Below, one piece after another: positions 1-5,198 of a stretch of DNA of 5,671 nucleotides (within the stretch, counting starts at the first letter, position 1; each line of letters begins with the position of its first letter). The notes beneath the pieces are model-generated. The model ran no database searches. It was given only the letters and a program-made list of their open reading frames with translations, and was not told where the DNA came from. Source of the DNA: Desulfobulbaceae bacterium UBA5173 (GTDB taxonomy: Bacteria; Desulfobacterota; Desulfobulbia; Desulfobulbales; Desulfobulbaceae); NCBI GenBank assembly GCA_002413355.1, contig DHWV01000045.1, positions 1-5,671 on the forward strand, read 5' to 3'. The position numbers and the translations under genes were made by a program.

Positions 1-114
1 ACGGCTCACACTCGATTTGCTGATGCCGAAACGGCTTGCCGTCTCTTCACAACTCAGCCTGTCCCGGTCTTTGATCTCCAAGACCTTCCGTCGAAAATCT
101 ATTGAGTATCCCAT
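1..114 (-). CDS. IS630-type transposase, N-terminal fragment (cut by window edge)
   Basis: Reading the minus strand from ATG at 114 gives 38 uninterrupted codons to the window edge, beginning MGYSIDFRRKVLEIKDRD. Residues about 20-38 (LSCEETASRFGISKSSVSR) form a recognisable helix-turn-helix. This start, a basic short N-terminus followed by an HTH with the 'RFGIS' turn, is typical of IS630/Tc1-mariner-related transposases, where the HTH binds the element's terminal inverted repeats. The catalytic DDE domain would lie outside the window to the left, so I cannot tell whether the gene is intact. No good Shine-Dalgarno sequence precedes the ATG, which is common for transposases. The family call rests on the N-terminus alone. 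An unrelated HTH protein of the same type is possible but less likely. Confidence 0.72.
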   Translation of the reverse strand, partial: MGYSIDFRRKVLEIKDRDRLSCEETASRFGISKSSVSR

Positions 115-151
115 AAGTACAACATAGTCGTTTTATATTGCTTTGGCTATA
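115..151 (-). mobile_element. Probable left-over IS630 terminal region (upstream of transposase start)
   Basis: Read on the minus strand, the 37 bases before the transposase ATG begin TATAGCCAAAGCAATATAAA and continue AT-rich to the start codon. IS630 elements insert at and duplicate TA dinucleotides, and usually have the transposase start close to one terminal inverted repeat. The TATA at 148-151 is therefore a sensible place for the element's end and target TA. The opposite end is outside the window, so the inverted repeat cannot be confirmed and the exact boundary is inferred. Confidence 0.4.
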
Positions 152-161
152 TTTCTTGTAA

Positions 162-257
162 ACTCAAAGTGTTTCGTATGTTGAAGGAGCGCAGAAGAAA
201 GCGTTCAGTTTAATCGCCGCCGCCTATAACATGGAGCGAGTAGTTGATTGCGCATGA
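162..257 (+). pseudogene. Possible transposase C-terminal remnant
   Basis: An open frame of 31 codons lies between the stop at 159-161 (TAA) and the stop at 255-257 (TGA). It contains the stretch GAQKKAFSLIAAAYNMERVV (residues 9-28). A short segment of the form 'h-x-A-A-x-x-N-h-x-R-h-h' just before the stop is typical of the last helix of several DDE transposases (IS4/IS5/IS1182-like). The frame has no start codon with a ribosome binding site and begins about 10 bases from the presumed IS630 end. The simplest reading is the tail of an older transposase gene into or beside which the IS630 element inserted. The match is short and from memory, so chance is a real alternative. Confidence 0.28.
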
Positions 258-303
258 CTTATGCAACAGGTCTATTTTTCACCACTAAAAAAGACACGAT
301 TCC

Positions 304-331
304 TTGACAAAGTTTTTCTGATGCTTATCTT
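304..331 (+). promoter_or_regulatory. Sigma-70-type promoter for the hsp20 gene
   Basis: A perfect -35 hexamer TTGACA (304-309) is followed after 16 bases by TATCTT (326-331), a 4/6 match to the -10 consensus. Transcription would start near 338, giving a leader of about 80 nt before the ATG at 421 that contains both hairpins described below. No convincing heat-shock sigma-32 promoter was found, so heat control, if present, would more likely be post-transcriptional. Confidence 0.5.
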
Positions 332-345
332 ACGGGCTAAAAGGG

Positions 346-359
346 AAGGCTTGAGCCTT
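346..359 (+). other. Small hairpin in hsp20 leader
   Basis: AAGGC (346-350) and GCCTT (355-359) are perfect inverted repeats around a TTGA tetraloop. The region lies just downstream of the predicted transcription start and is followed by an A-rich stretch (361-369), not a U-run on this strand, so it is not a plus-strand terminator. It could be a 5' stabilising stem or the upper hairpin of a multi-hairpin thermosensor leader. Function is inferred only from position. Confidence 0.4.
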
Positions 360-376
360 AGAAAAAAAACATCATG

Positions 377-415
377 CATTTTATTTAGCTCTCGTTCGGA
401 GAGTATGAAAGGAGG
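377..415 (+). promoter_or_regulatory. Candidate fourU-type RNA thermometer masking the hsp20 Shine-Dalgarno
   Basis: The leader can fold into one imperfect hairpin. The top is a perfect 5-bp stem, CTCTC (389-393) with GAGAG (399-403), closing a GTTCG loop. Below it lie G388-U404 and a mismatched middle with U384-A408 and U385-G407. At the base U379-U382 pairs with A410-A413: U379-A413, U380-G412, U381-G411 and U382-A410. UUUU against the AGGA of the ribosome binding site is the defining arrangement of fourU thermometers, first described for the small heat-shock gene agsA of Salmonella. Weak A-U/G-U pairing over the ribosome site would open on warming. The fold was worked out by hand; no energy calculation was made. 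Confidence 0.5.
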
Positions 416-420
416 ATACT

Positions 421-858
421 ATGAACCTGTCTGTATGGGATCCTTTTCGTGAGATGGAATCGCTGCTCGACCGATACGGCAAGTCGGCAAGAAAGTCAGG
501 AGAAGGTGCTAACATCAAGGATATGGAATCAGGAGACTGGATGCCAGCAGTCGATATTGTCGAAAATGATCACAGTGTTGTGGTCAGAACGGAGCTGCCC
601 GGCGTTGAGAAAGACAATGTGCAGGTGCATGTCAATAACGGCGTGCTGATTGTCAAAGGCGAGAAAAAACAGGAGATCAAGGATGAAAAACGCCACCGGA
701 TCGAATGCGCCTACGGCTCCTTTGTCCGCAGTTTCACGCTGCCGCAGGATGTGGACATCGAAAAGATCGAGGCAGCCTGTAAGAACGGCATCCTCAGCTT
801 GACCATTCCAAAACTGGAGAAGGCCAAACCGAAGCAGATTGAGGTGCAGGTGAGCTGA
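421..858 (+). CDS. Hsp20/alpha-crystallin small heat-shock protein
   Basis: This 145-residue protein is an ATP-independent cytoplasmic holdase that binds unfolding proteins and passes them to DnaK/ClpB-type refolding systems. The N-terminal arm (1-40) starts MNLSVWDPFREME, a common bacterial Hsp20 opening. The alpha-crystallin domain spans about 41-131, with WMPAVDIVEND at its start, the conserved TELPGVEKDNV (57-67) and YGSFVRSFTLP (98-108). The signature A-x-x-x-N-G-I-L-x-L lies at 118-127. The C-terminal tail carries the I-x-V motif (I140-E-V142) that docks onto neighbouring dimers in the oligomer. Length is normal for the family. The start is supported by a strong AAAGGAGG at 408-415, five bases before the ATG. 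It appears monocistronic, with its own promoter and terminator, and its leader may be a thermosensor. The exact paralogue cannot be assigned. Confidence 0.95.
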   Translation: MNLSVWDPFREMESLLDRYGKSARKSGEGANIKDMESGDWMPAVDIVENDHSVVVRTELPGVEKDNVQVHVNNGVLIVKGEKKQEIKDEKRHRIECAYGSFVRSFTLPQDVDIEKIEAACKNGILSLTIPKLEKAKPKQIEVQVS

Positions 859-886
859 TCAGCCAGCATTCGTTCCGCAGCATCTG

Positions 887-926
887 TCCCCGGCAGCAAA
901 ACATGCTGTCCCGGGGATATTTTTTT
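887..926 (+). terminator. Intrinsic terminator of hsp20
   Basis: TCCCCGG (887-893) pairs with CCGGGGA (911-917), and the inner CAGCA (894-898) pairs with TGCTG (904-908) around an AAACA loop, with a two-base bulge (TC, 909-910). A TATTTTTTT run follows immediately (918-926). A GC-rich stem plus U-tract 28 bases after the hsp20 stop is a textbook rho-independent terminator. Confidence 0.9.
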
Positions 927-957
927 CATCTGGAATGTTCCCGCTCATCTTTCGTCT

Positions 958-987
958 CTGGCAACTGGTCAATTTTTCCGCTATAAT
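958..987 (+). promoter_or_regulatory. Candidate promoter for the DUF1566 protein gene
   Basis: A perfect -10 box TATAAT lies at 982-987. CTGGCA (958-963) is a 4/6 -35 match with an 18-base spacer. It sits between the hsp20 terminator and the Shine-Dalgarno of the next gene, giving a leader of roughly 55 nt. Its position also argues against the upstream in-frame ATG at 935 being the start. Confidence 0.5.
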
Positions 988-1051
988 TCATCCTGACACC
1001 CCGCGAAAATTCAGGGACTGCGCCCTGTTCATTCAACCCCAAGGAGACGTT

Positions 1052-1993
1052 ATGGGACTTTTTGACGCATTGCACCTGACCGGAAATCCGACTGCCGTTG
1101 ACTGGGAAATGACCCCGGAATACACCTTTGGCACCTTTGAAAGCTGGGGCGGCAAAGAACGCGTCCGCAGCAGCAAGGAGCGGATTTATTATTTTTTCAT
1201 CGATGCCTGGGGCAAGGAACCGAAGCTCTGCCTGATGGAACGCGGCATAAAATATGCTAGAGTTGTGGCGGAAATCCTCGCCCCGCCGGAGCTGCTGCGC
1301 CGCTGTGTCGGAAAGCATGGCAAAGTAGCCTATTTTGAGCGCACCTTGGCGATTGACGAAGAGCTGAAGCAATGGCTGATCGACAATGTAATGACCAGCA
1401 AGGACAACTCCAAGGTGGTACCGGTGGAGAGCAAGGACCGTATCGACCGCTTGGGGCCTGCGGGTCTGCCAGGATCGGAGATGCCGCCGCCTGCTGATCT
1501 GAAGTCAGTCATCCTGCCGGACAGCCCGGCCGAACTAACAGAGGAGGAGGCGGACAAGCTGATCCGCGCGTTGAATCTGTTAGACCATGAACGCAACCCG
1601 GAGGGCCAGCACCGTGCTTGGCTGGCCGATAATGGCGATGGGCTGACCGTGAGCGACAAGGTCACTGGATTGATCTGGCAGCGCGGCGGGTTGGACATTA
1701 TGAGCAACCGGATGCTGCGCAAGGCAATTGATGAGCTGAACCGGGAGGGCTTTGCCGGATATCACGACTGGCGGCTGCCGACCTTGGCCGAAGCTCTGTC
1801 GTTGATGCAGCCGGAGCTGAACGTCAAAGGCCAGCATCTGCATCCCGCCTTTTCTTCTGACCAGCCGTTCATTTTTGTTGATGCAGTGCGGAAGCCAGGC
1901 GGGCAATGGTTTGTTGATTTCAAGCAGGGCCGCGCCTACTGGGCTTCCGGCACCATCCCCGGCGGTTTTGGCCGCCTCTGCCGCAAGGCATGA
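1052..1993 (+). CDS. DUF1566 (Lcl_C-like) domain protein with unrecognised N-terminal region
   Basis: The protein has 313 residues. I chose ATG 1052 because AAGGAG (1041-1046) precedes it by five bases; the in-frame ATG at 935 has no ribosome site and would place the TATAAT box inside the gene. Residues about 188-311 look like the DUF1566/Lcl_C domain: DNGDGLTVSDKVTGLIWQ (193-210), the hallmark YHDWRLPT (237-244), an Asp/Phe/Trp-rich stretch (WFVDFKQGRAYW, about 286-297) and a terminal GRLCRKA. These domains occur in varied bacterial proteins and are thought to adopt a C-type-lectin-like fold; their roles are mostly unknown. Residues 1-115 (aromatic and charged, e.g. YTFGTFESWGG, ERIYYFFIDAWG) match no family I recognise. 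A Pro-rich, acidic linker (about 130-170) joins the two. There is no signal peptide or membrane segment, so it is probably cytoplasmic. No function is proposed. Confidence 0.8.
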   Translation: MGLFDALHLTGNPTAVDWEMTPEYTFGTFESWGGKERVRSSKERIYYFFIDAWGKEPKLCLMERGIKYARVVAEILAPPELLRRCVGKHGKVAYFERTLAIDEELKQWLIDNVMTSKDNSKVVPVESKDRIDRLGPAGLPGSEMPPPADLKSVILPDSPAELTEEEADKLIRALNLLDHERNPEGQHRAWLADNGDGLTVSDKVTGLIWQRGGLDIMSNRMLRKAIDELNREGFAGYHDWRLPTLAEALSLMQPELNVKGQHLHPAFSSDQPFIFVDAVRKPGGQWFVDFKQGRAYWASGTIPGGFGRLCRKA

Positions 1994-2037
1994 AATACAA
2001 ATGCTCCTTCCCGACAACAGGAAGGAGCATTTGTATT
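1994..2037. terminator. Shared hairpin terminator between convergent genes
   Basis: AATACAAATGCTCCTTCC (1994-2011) and its exact complement at 2020-2037 form a perfect 18-bp stem around an 8-base loop (2012-2019). It begins one base after the plus-strand stop codon and ends 17 bases from the minus-strand stop of the S11 gene. A T-rich arm end (ATTTGTATT, and TTT on the minus strand) gives partial U-runs. A clean U-tract right after the stem is missing on the plus strand, and an A8 run (2043-2050) lies further on. A bidirectional terminator is the likeliest role. Confidence 0.65.
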
Positions 2038-2054
2038 GTCAGCAAAAAAAACAC

Positions 2055-3194
2055 CTACCGTACTTCCGCGCCTCTGCTCTTGCCGAGCTGTGCCAATTGC
2101 CGAAGCTGCTCTTTTTTCTGAAAGCCATAGTCAACCAGCCGCCGGATGTCGCTCCACATGGTGGAGCTGCCCATAATGGCAACGACGAGGACATCATCTC
2201 CGCGCTTGAACTGGCCGACATAGGTCTGCCGGGCACTGCTGGTATAGCCGGTTTTGCCGCCCATAGCTCCGTCCATTTGCCAAAGAGCCTTGTTGTGATT
2301 TTTCAGCAGCTTACCATCTGAGGTGACCGTTTTAGTCATCCGCATCCGTTCAGCAAAATCGCGATCCTGCATGGCGTGACGAAAAATCTGCGCCAGATCA
2401 CGGGCGGTGGTCTGCTGGCCGTCGGCGGTCAGGCCGGAAGCAGTGCGGCAGATCGTATTTTCCGCACCCCAGAGCCGGGCGTGCAGAGTCATCAGATTGG
2501 CAAAGGCCGGTTCACTGCCCGCAATTTTTTCAGCCAAAGCGACGCTCGCATCGTTGGCTGACTCCAACAGCACAGCATTGATCAAATCGTTGGCCTTGTA
2601 GCTCTGGCCGGAGTTCAGATAAACTTTGGAGCGCGGCATGGCCTCGGCGTGGCTGCTGACTCCGACCCGCTCGTTTTCCTCCAGTCGTTTGATGGCAATC
2701 AAGCCGGTCAGTACCTTGATGGTAGAGGCAGGCTGGCGAGGATTGTCAGCAGCCTTGGCAAAAATTGATTCACCTGTACGGGCATCCAAAATAATCACAC
2801 TCTTGGAGGTGATCTGCAAGCCGGAGTCATCGGTTGGTGGGGCAAATTTTGCCTCAGCCCGGCTGATGGCAGCCCTGATGCTATCCCGGAACTGCCGGGC
2901 GGCGGTCAGTTCAGCCGATTCCCCGCGTGGTTGATGGACAAGAGGAACGGATCTACAGGTGCGCCCCGCTTTGTTTTTTTTCGCTCCCTGACGCTGTTTG
3001 GCCGCAACCTGTTTTTTTGCCGCCTTGACTTTTGGGGCTGCCTGCCGTTTTTGGGTGGCGGCCGACGGCGGACGCTTTTTGCTGCTGCCACCGAGAAAAC
3101 GTGCCGCTGCCGCAGGCTGAACCTGAACGGCAAGAAAACAGGCCGTCAGCACCTGAAGGAAAAGAATGTGATAACGATGTTTAGATGCTGTCAT
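2055..3194 (-). CDS. Peptidase S11 D-alanyl-D-alanine carboxypeptidase-like protein (low-molecular-mass PBP)
   Basis: This 379-residue exported enzyme of the DacA/PBP5-PBP7 class would cleave the terminal D-Ala (or D-Ala-containing cross-links) of periplasmic peptidoglycan peptides. All three penicillin-binding motifs are present: S157-T-I-K160 with the catalytic Ser and Lys, S212-A-N214, and K314-T-G316. A signal peptide covers about 1-30 (basic HRYH, hydrophobic LFLQVLTACFLAVQV, AAAA cleavage region). Residues 37-77 are a Lys/Ala/Gln-rich low-complexity stretch, which is unusual for the family, followed by a helical spacer and the catalytic domain (about 125-360). The protein ends shortly after LVDYGF, so the C-terminal PBP5 beta-domain and amphipathic membrane anchor are absent, as in PBP7-type proteins. 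No Shine-Dalgarno lies at normal spacing before ATG 3194; the only GGAGG is about 30 bases upstream. The signal peptide nevertheless supports this start. Whether it acts as carboxypeptidase or endopeptidase cannot be decided here. Confidence 0.9.
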   Translation of the reverse strand: MTASKHRYHILFLQVLTACFLAVQVQPAAAARFLGGSSKKRPPSAATQKRQAAPKVKAAKKQVAAKQRQGAKKNKAGRTCRSVPLVHQPRGESAELTAARQFRDSIRAAISRAEAKFAPPTDDSGLQITSKSVIILDARTGESIFAKAADNPRQPASTIKVLTGLIAIKRLEENERVGVSSHAEAMPRSKVYLNSGQSYKANDLINAVLLESANDASVALAEKIAGSEPAFANLMTLHARLWGAENTICRTASGLTADGQQTTARDLAQIFRHAMQDRDFAERMRMTKTVTSDGKLLKNHNKALWQMDGAMGGKTGYTSSARQTYVGQFKRGDDVLVVAIMGSSTMWSDIRRLVDYGFQKKEQLRQLAQLGKSRGAEVR

Positions 3195-3237
3195 GATATC
3201 TGCGCGACGGTGTGTGGTTCAGGTTCCTCCATCTTAT

Positions 3238-3266
3238 GAAATATCTGCTGGAAGAACGGCTGTCAA
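3238..3266 (-). promoter_or_regulatory. Candidate promoter of the S11 peptidase gene
   Basis: On the minus strand TTGACA (complement of 3261-3266) is followed after 17 bases by TATTTC (complement of 3238-3243). The -35 is perfect and the -10 is weak (3/6). Transcription would start near 3231, giving a leader of about 36 nt whose first bases contain the GGAGG (complement of 3226-3230). This suggests the gene can be transcribed independently of the gene upstream. Confidence 0.42.
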
Positions 3267-3300
3267 GAAGCAGGGGGCCTTTCTGAGAAATATTCTTATC

Positions 3301-3327
3301 TCCGTCCGCACAGCATACGGAACGGAC
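3301..3327. repeat. Short overlapping inverted repeats between the two minus-strand envelope genes
   Basis: TCCGT (3301-3305) with ACGGA (3317-3321), and GTCCG (3304-3308) with CGGAC (3323-3327), give two mutually exclusive 5-bp stems 20-46 bases downstream of the minus-strand stop at 3347. No U-tract follows on the minus strand, so intrinsic termination is doubtful. It may be an attenuating stem or an operator, or chance. Confidence 0.25.
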
Positions 3328-3346
3328 ACCCTGCCTTCATTTTTTA

Positions 3347-4999
3347 TTATACCGCTTTTCTTCTGAAAACCAGAATCGAAATTGCATGATCATCCTCAGC
3401 CTTGGCCCAGCCTGCGGCAAGATCGAGCGACTGCATCAGCTTGACAAGTGCTTCCCGCAGCTGTTTCGCTGATTGGCTGCCTGTGGCAGAAAAAGCCATC
3501 GCCGCCCAGTTAGCCACCTTCTGCGCCTCAGCGGCCAACAGGGCAGGACGGACAGCGAAGGCTGACGAATTGGCCGTGCTGAACTGCGCTGACAGTTCAG
3601 TGCCAAGCAGATCGCGTGCCGGCGACGGCAGTCCTTTGTCCTCTTCCGCCAGCAGAGCTTTCAGCACGGCTTCACCGTTGGCAAAATACAGCATTGTGTC
3701 GGTCAAGGCAAGAGCAGGATGGGCGGCTTCCGTGGGCAGGAGGCTCCAAGAGTAAATCGGATGGCCGTTTGACTCCGTGACTTTTTCGGACAAACCGCGT
3801 TCAGCCATTTTTTGCCGCAGCCGGTCAACGAGCTTGCGAGCCATCTTCGGCTGCTGAATCTGGGCGAACAGCACCAACTTGGGCAAGGGAAAAAGACCGA
3901 CGTTGACCACTTCGCTGACTGTCAGCCCTGCCTGTGGCCCGGCAGCCGCCAGTACGTCCTGAATCGACCAATCAAGCTGCTGCCGCACCGCCGCGTCCAT
4001 CGCCTGATATTGCGCTGGATCGACAAAGGAAAAAAGGTGTTGGCTCAACCCAGAGAACCAGCTATAGAGCAGCGTATTCCCGGTCAGCACATGCAGAGCA
4101 AGGTTCTTGTCCGCACGTAGCTGCTGCGGCTCATAATCCGCCCGGCTTCTGACCTGCACATCACCCTGATGCTCGACCGCAATGGTGCTCAGGTTTCTGA
4201 TGCCCTGCAAATAAGCGACAGCTTTTTCCGCCTCCGGTCTGCCTGAAGCAGCGACAACGTTGTTGATCTGCTGTAGGTTGGCGTATAATTTCCCATAGCT
4301 GCGGTCATCGCCAGACTCCGCCCAGAATTTTTTTGCCGTCGCAAAGGCAGGATTCGCGCTCAGGCCGCCACCAGCCGTCTTCTGCTTGAGCGCGTCGGCA
4401 ATTGTCTTTGGGCTGAAGGCCACAATGATCACTCCGTCTTTGGCATAGCCGTAGAGGTATTCGTTGTCGTCGAGCAAAATTCGGGTCAGTTCCAAGCCGT
4501 TGACCGTCTCCTTGCTGAAACCGCTCAAGGTCAGACAGGCCACACTGGCCACCAAATCGGCCATCGCCGAAGAGCCAAAGGCGATTATCCGCCGTTTTCC
4601 TTCGGCTTCTGGTTCAGTTTTCAGGTGAGCCATATCCGGGGCAAGCAGGGCAAAGGTCAAATCATCGCCGAACAGTTGCTGAATGAACGGATTGGTGATG
4701 ATATCAGCAACTCCGTCATAAAAGTCTTCGTATTGTCGCAAACGTTCCTCCTCCGCGCCTTGTTCGGCCATGATCGCCCGCATGACCGGCTTGGCAAGAA
4801 ATCTGCCTAATGCGGATTCAGGGAAGGCTTTGGCCATGCCCTGCATATCCAACACAGTGACAGCGGCCACGGCATCAGCAGGCAGATAGTCGGCGTAGTA
4901 CTCAGTTCCGGCGGCGGGCGCGGCGGCATGGCGGACATAATGAAAGACCGTCCCGGCGGCTCCGGCCAGCAGCAGAATGAGGACTATGATTTTCTTCAC
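3347..4999 (-). CDS. Membrane-anchored or exported protein, DUF3352-like (function unknown)
   Basis: The protein has 550 residues and starts at GTG (complement of 4997-4999), with AGGAG (complement of 5007-5011) seven bases before it. The N-terminus MKKIIVLILLLAGAAGTVFH is a signal anchor or signal peptide (hydrophobic about 4-18), followed by an Ala/Pro-rich stretch to residue 31; the rest is expected in the periplasm. The mature part opens with YADYLPADAVAAVTVLDM (35-52), the 'LPAD...hhhhh' beginning seen in DUF3352-type proteins. Two similar segments (about 166-245 and 407-490) share the order Asn-Gly, a short strand, a display/activity-like strand, and a helix around an 'AL' pair, suggesting an internal duplication. 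No catalytic motif, heme site or second membrane span is visible. It lies upstream of and parallel to the S11 peptidase gene, but with 152 bases and a promoter between. The family call is from pattern memory and tentative; the coding call is firm. Confidence 0.75.
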   Translation of the reverse strand: MKKIIVLILLLAGAAGTVFHYVRHAAAPAAGTEYYADYLPADAVAAVTVLDMQGMAKAFPESALGRFLAKPVMRAIMAEQGAEEERLRQYEDFYDGVADIITNPFIQQLFGDDLTFALLAPDMAHLKTEPEAEGKRRIIAFGSSAMADLVASVACLTLSGFSKETVNGLELTRILLDDNEYLYGYAKDGVIIVAFSPKTIADALKQKTAGGGLSANPAFATAKKFWAESGDDRSYGKLYANLQQINNVVAASGRPEAEKAVAYLQGIRNLSTIAVEHQGDVQVRSRADYEPQQLRADKNLALHVLTGNTLLYSWFSGLSQHLFSFVDPAQYQAMDAAVRQQLDWSIQDVLAAAGPQAGLTVSEVVNVGLFPLPKLVLFAQIQQPKMARKLVDRLRQKMAERGLSEKVTESNGHPIYSWSLLPTEAAHPALALTDTMLYFANGEAVLKALLAEEDKGLPSPARDLLGTELSAQFSTANSSAFAVRPALLAAEAQKVANWAAMAFSATGSQSAKQLREALVKLMQSLDLAAGWAKAEDDHAISILVFRRKAV

Positions 5000-5055
5000 T
5001 GTTCAGCTCCTGAAAAAGGAAGGGAAAGGCGGCGAACACGCTTGGCAGCAGGGAA

Positions 5056-5083
5056 ATTTTACCTGAACCCGGTGCAAAGTCAA
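5056..5083 (-). promoter_or_regulatory. Promoter for the DUF3352-like gene
   Basis: On the minus strand TTGACT (complement of 5078-5083, 5/6) and TAAAAT (complement of 5056-5061, 5/6) are separated by 16 bases. Transcription would begin near 5049, about 50 nt before the GTG start. Confidence 0.55.
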
Positions 5084-5100
5084 TCCGCATCAGGTATGAT
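5072..5100 (+). promoter_or_regulatory. Candidate promoter for rdgB
   Basis: TATGAT (5095-5100) matches the -10 consensus at 5/6 positions. GTGCAA (5072-5077) is a weak 3/6 -35 at 17 bases. It overlaps the -35 region of the divergent promoter, so the two polymerases could not bind at once. The leader to the ATG would be about 90 nt and GC-rich, including GCGGCACGCCGC (5104-5115). Confidence 0.35.
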
Positions 5101-5198
5101 GGGGCGGCACGCCGCAGGCTGCGCAGCGGACAGAACGCTGTTTTCCCATGCTTTCATCATCAGGGCGGCACGGCAGATCCGTCCGCAGGAGAGGATTT

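Noticed and set aside
350..375. Possible sigma-32 promoter CTTGAG ... CATCAT before hsp20
   Set aside because: The -10 is far from CCCCATNT, and the implied transcription start near 382 is poorly placed. TTGACA/TATCTT upstream is a better promoter.
386..410. Possible CIRCE (HrcA) operator: TTAGCTCTC resembles the left half TTAGCACTC
   Set aside because: The complementary right half GAGTGCTAA at a 9-base spacing is absent; the actual repeat is CTCTC-N5-GAGAG, which fits an RNA hairpin better.
261..452. 63-codon plus-strand open frame overlapping the hsp20 start
   Set aside because: It spans the predicted promoter and leader, has no ribosome site, and overlaps Hsp20 in another frame without family resemblance.
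935..1051. N-terminal extension of the DUF1566 protein to ATG 935
   Set aside because: There is no Shine-Dalgarno at 935, a TATAAT box lies inside, and a good AAGGAG precedes ATG 1052.
926..1372. Minus-strand open frame opposite the DUF1566 gene
   Set aside because: It runs across the promoter and leader and antisense to a better-supported gene, with no recognisable domain.
1052..1993. Target gene of a diversity-generating retroelement (C-type-lectin-like C-terminus)
   Set aside because: No reverse transcriptase and no adenine-mutated repeat pair are visible in the window; a DUF1566 domain alone is not evidence.
3402..4152. Plus-strand open frames antisense to the DUF3352-like gene
   Set aside because: These are shadows of the GC-rich minus-strand gene with no ribosome sites and atypical composition.
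5102..5172. Direct repeat GGGCGGCACG at 5102-5111 and 5163-5172
   Set aside because: Only two 10-bp copies in a GC-rich leader with no extended similarity; chance is sufficient.
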